A stretch of 61,445 bases of DNA. Origin: an uncultured Victivallales bacterium (GTDB taxonomy: Bacteria; Verrucomicrobiota; Lentisphaeria; Oligosphaerales; JAFGRS01). A program made the position numbers and the translations under genes. Of this stretch, positions 59,322 to 61,445 are shown piece after piece (the stretch's first letter is position 1; each line of letters opens with the position of its first letter). Under the pieces are notes generated by a model, which worked only from the letters and a program-made list of their open reading frames with translations, was not told the origin of the DNA and did no database searches. The stretch is from assembly GCA_903837355.1 (NCBI GenBank), contig CAILUI010000115.1:1-61445 (forward strand), given 5' to 3'.

Positions 59322-61157
59322 TCAGAAGTCGAACTCGGACTCGTTCATCACCTCGGGTTTGACCCGGATCAGGCGGAACTCGACCCGCATGTTCTTCTCC
59401 GCCTCTGCCATACTGGCCGGTTTCGGGATCACCGGTTCGACAATGCCCACCCCCACCGGCTGCACCTGCCCCTCGTCGATCTCCAGGCCCTGGGTGCCGG
59501 CATAGGCAAGGACGGCCGCTTTGACGGCCTCAGCGCGCTTCCGCGACAGGTTCAGCGCCGCCTGCATCGTTTCCCGCGGGTTGATCCCCGCGACGCCGTC
59601 GAAGTCGCCGCGTTTGATCATCTCCGCGAGCTCGGCGGTGGCCGCGACGGTCAGGGGCTTGCCCTGCAGGTAGTAGGTGTAGTCGCCGCGCGTGCCGGTA
59701 CGCTTCAGGACGCCCTTCTGCAGGCCCGCCTGCACGGTCTCGAGCAGGATCTTGGTGGGGTCGGAGTGTCCGCGCACGGCGATCACTGCATTGGCGTACT
59801 TGGCGGAGAGCTCAACCACCTTCTGGAACTCAGCGCCATACTGCACCGCGCTGAACTCCTCCTGGTTGGGTTTGAAGTTGATCGAGAACTCGTAGATGGT
59901 GCTCTGGTCGAGGGTCCCACCAGCGTTCAGGGCCTCGATCTCGTCGACCACGGCCTCGGCCCGGAAGCGTTCCTGGCGGCCGGTCTCGGTCTTGGTTAGC
60001 AGGCCGGTGAAGACGGCAGCATTCCAGTCCAGGGGTGACGGGATCATGCCGGTGCGGACTTTGGCGTAGCCGCGCGTCGCCGCCAGGCGCAGGGCGGCCT
60101 CCTGAAAGGCATCGAAGCCGGTCAGGTTGTTCTTGGCCGTGAAGAACTTGACGTTGCCAGGATGCCCCACGAAAATGCTGTCCAGGATCAGCCCAAAGGC
60201 GTCCTGCTCGAGCGGCAGGACCTCCTTGCCGTAGATGCCTTGCGCCATGGCCAGCAGCGCCTTCAGCGGCGGGCTGCCCTTGGCCTCGTACTGCTTCTTC
60301 ATGTCCATCAGGTCCTCGCAGGCCTTCAGGTAGCCGGCGGCAAATTTCTCGCACCAGGGCCGGTTCGCCTCAAAAAAGTCCTTGCGTACCACGTAGACAT
60401 CGGCGATCGAGCGCGACCGTTCCGCCGTGGACGCCAGCACGCGGGCGCCCTTGACCGTGCCTTCCACGCCCGTGCCGGTGCTCTGCAGGCCGCTGGTCAG
60501 GCCCAGCATGTCGGGCGAAATGACGAAACAGACGTCGATGCTGGGATCCTTGCGGAACAGGGCAGCGGGGCTGTCGGCGGTGCCGGTAAGATCCTTGGCC
60601 CAGACCACCGTGACCGCGTCCCAGCCGAGCCCCGCGTCGCGCAGCAGGTCATCGAGGAGGCCTTCGTGGGGGCCGCCCTTCTGCAGGCAGACCTTGGCCC
60701 CGCGCAGATCGCGCAGGGTCTTGAGCCGTTCGCGCGACACCGCATGGTCGCCCGCGGACCAGGTCATCTGAAACAGCACCACGCCCTTGGTCCGCGGATC
60801 GCTGCCGATCACCTCCGAGGCCATCCCCATCATCGAGAAGGTACCGCGCAGAAAGGGCGTCTTACCGGCGAGGTAGTCGCGGACCTGCTGGACGAAGTTG
60901 TCGCCGGGCACCAGTTTCAGGCTCAAGCCTTGCTTCTGGAAGAGGGTCCCGGGCGTGGTCTCGAGGCCGCCGTTGGCGAGGAAGGTCGCCACGTCGCCGC
61001 CCCAGACGATGAAGGGGACCTGGACCGTACCGGGAGCGCTGACGGCCCCGACCGGCACGGTCCCGACCAGGTCGGCGAAGCTTTCGGCAGCGCTCGCCAC
61101 CCTCATCGTCAGCACCAGGAAACCCGTCGCCATCAGGGCCAGGAATCGTCTACTCAT
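59322..61157 (-). CDS. Solute-binding protein fused to peptidoglycan-binding OmpA domain
   Basis: A 611-residue protein. A signal peptide (FLALMATGFLVLTMRVASA) precedes a periplasmic binding-protein domain (VPFIVWGGDVATFLANGGL, LRDLRGAKVCLQKGGPHEG, SIADVYVVRKDFFEANRPWC). The C-terminal 190 residues are an OmpA-like domain with both wall-binding landmarks: VRGHSDPTK (Asp) and NMRVEFRLIRV (Arg). This protein could therefore bind both a small ligand and peptidoglycan. ATG 61157 is supported by GGAG 8 bases upstream. It is the first gene of the cluster; on the minus strand TTGACA lies at 61291-61286, but no matching -10 was clear. Confidence 0.85.
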   Translation of the reverse strand: MSRRFLALMATGFLVLTMRVASAAESFADLVGTVPVGAVSAPGTVQVPFIVWGGDVATFLANGGLETTPGTLFQKQGLSLKLVPGDNFVQQVRDYLAGKTPFLRGTFSMMGMASEVIGSDPRTKGVVLFQMTWSAGDHAVSRERLKTLRDLRGAKVCLQKGGPHEGLLDDLLRDAGLGWDAVTVVWAKDLTGTADSPAALFRKDPSIDVCFVISPDMLGLTSGLQSTGTGVEGTVKGARVLASTAERSRSIADVYVVRKDFFEANRPWCEKFAAGYLKACEDLMDMKKQYEAKGSPPLKALLAMAQGIYGKEVLPLEQDAFGLILDSIFVGHPGNVKFFTAKNNLTGFDAFQEAALRLAATRGYAKVRTGMIPSPLDWNAAVFTGLLTKTETGRQERFRAEAVVDEIEALNAGGTLDQSTIYEFSINFKPNQEEFSAVQYGAEFQKVVELSAKYANAVIAVRGHSDPTKILLETVQAGLQKGVLKRTGTRGDYTYYLQGKPLTVAATAELAEMIKRGDFDGVAGINPRETMQAALNLSRKRAEAVKAAVLAYAGTQGLEIDEGQVQPVGVGIVEPVIPKPASMAEAEKNMRVEFRLIRVKPEVMNESEFDF

Positions 61158-61445
61158 CGGCCGTCTCCGTACCTGCGGGGCCCGGAGGACGGCCACAGGA
61201 AAGCGCTCCGCTGCAGCCGACCGTCCCGGCACCCGTGCCATGACTGAATTCCCTACTATCTCAATGTGGGGGTAGATGGCGGCCTTGTCAAGTAGCCCAG
61301 GCGGGCGCCCAGGGCGGTTCTAAGAAACCGGCGAGGGCGCCGACGGCTGGGTCTGCGATCGCCATTGGGCACCCCCGAGGCCCCCTTGCGGTCGCGCTAT
61401 GGAGCATAGGGGGGCACGGCGTTGCGCCGGCGCTCGTCGCGGGCA

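Noticed and set aside
61158..61445. Promoter or gene at the right edge
   Set aside because: TTGACA occurs on the minus strand at 61291-61286, but no -10 at suitable distance; no coding frame with a domain was recognised in the last 288 bases.

Overview
The window is GC-rich DNA from a Gram-negative, probably anaerobic bacterium. The gene content points to the PVC superphylum: large secreted carbohydrate-active and LamG-type proteins, a formylglycine sulfatase, a PEP-CTERM protein, a GxGYxYP protein, a dihaem HzsA-related protein and a right-handed beta-helix protein. A Lentisphaerota-like or Planctomycetota-like lineage is the best guess. This is inferred from gene families only; no rRNA or other phylogenetic marker is visible. 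No rRNA, tRNA, phage or insertion-sequence gene was recognised.

Left part (1-14.3 kb). A Gfo/Idh/MocA oxidoreductase and a sulfatase are followed by a FadL-type outer-membrane protein and a small unknown protein. Next comes a tight hydrogen-metabolism operon: rex, hydC (NuoE-like), hydB (NuoF-like), hydA ([FeFe] hydrogenase), a small [2Fe-2S] protein, a PAS-containing sensory [FeFe]-hydrogenase-like protein and a SpoIIE-type phosphatase. HydABC should couple NAD(H) and ferredoxin to H2, and Rex should read NADH/NAD+. The last two genes look like an H2-sensing signalling branch. A GNAT acetyltransferase follows.

Middle part (14.3-41 kb). Here lie a very large secreted glycoside hydrolase, a PEP-CTERM LamG protein, a TRAP transporter (TatT-DctP-fused DctQM), a Phd/VapC-like toxin-antitoxin pair with a palindromic operator candidate, a GxGYxYP protein, a GH99-like protein and an orphan ribbon-helix-helix protein. 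A minus-strand run of three giant secreted proteins follows: a modular adhesin-like protein, a DUF6259-like hydrolase and the HzsA-related dihaem protein.

Centre right (41-50 kb). A divergent intergenic region carries twelve copies of the palindrome TTTCGCGAAA in about 455 bp, which is the most striking non-coding signal. It lies upstream of a YtrA-type regulator and an ABC-2 exporter operon with two paralogous permease genes, the second broken by an out-of-frame internal deletion. A block of 31-bp and 33-bp repeats separates the permeases from the ATPase. A secreted beta-helix protein follows.

Right part (50-61 kb). A minus-strand run of nine genes appears to be one functional unit: a solute-binding/OmpA fusion, a membrane-anchored VWA protein, a second binding-protein/OmpA-like fusion, a two-TM coiled-coil protein, a PspA/IM30-like protein, then (after a 96-bp tandem repeat) a NitT/TauT-like ABC importer and a Ycf46-like AAA ATPase. 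Solute capture, possible peptidoglycan anchoring, an ESCRT-III-like membrane protein and an AAA ATPase in one cluster make this the best candidate for an undescribed envelope system.
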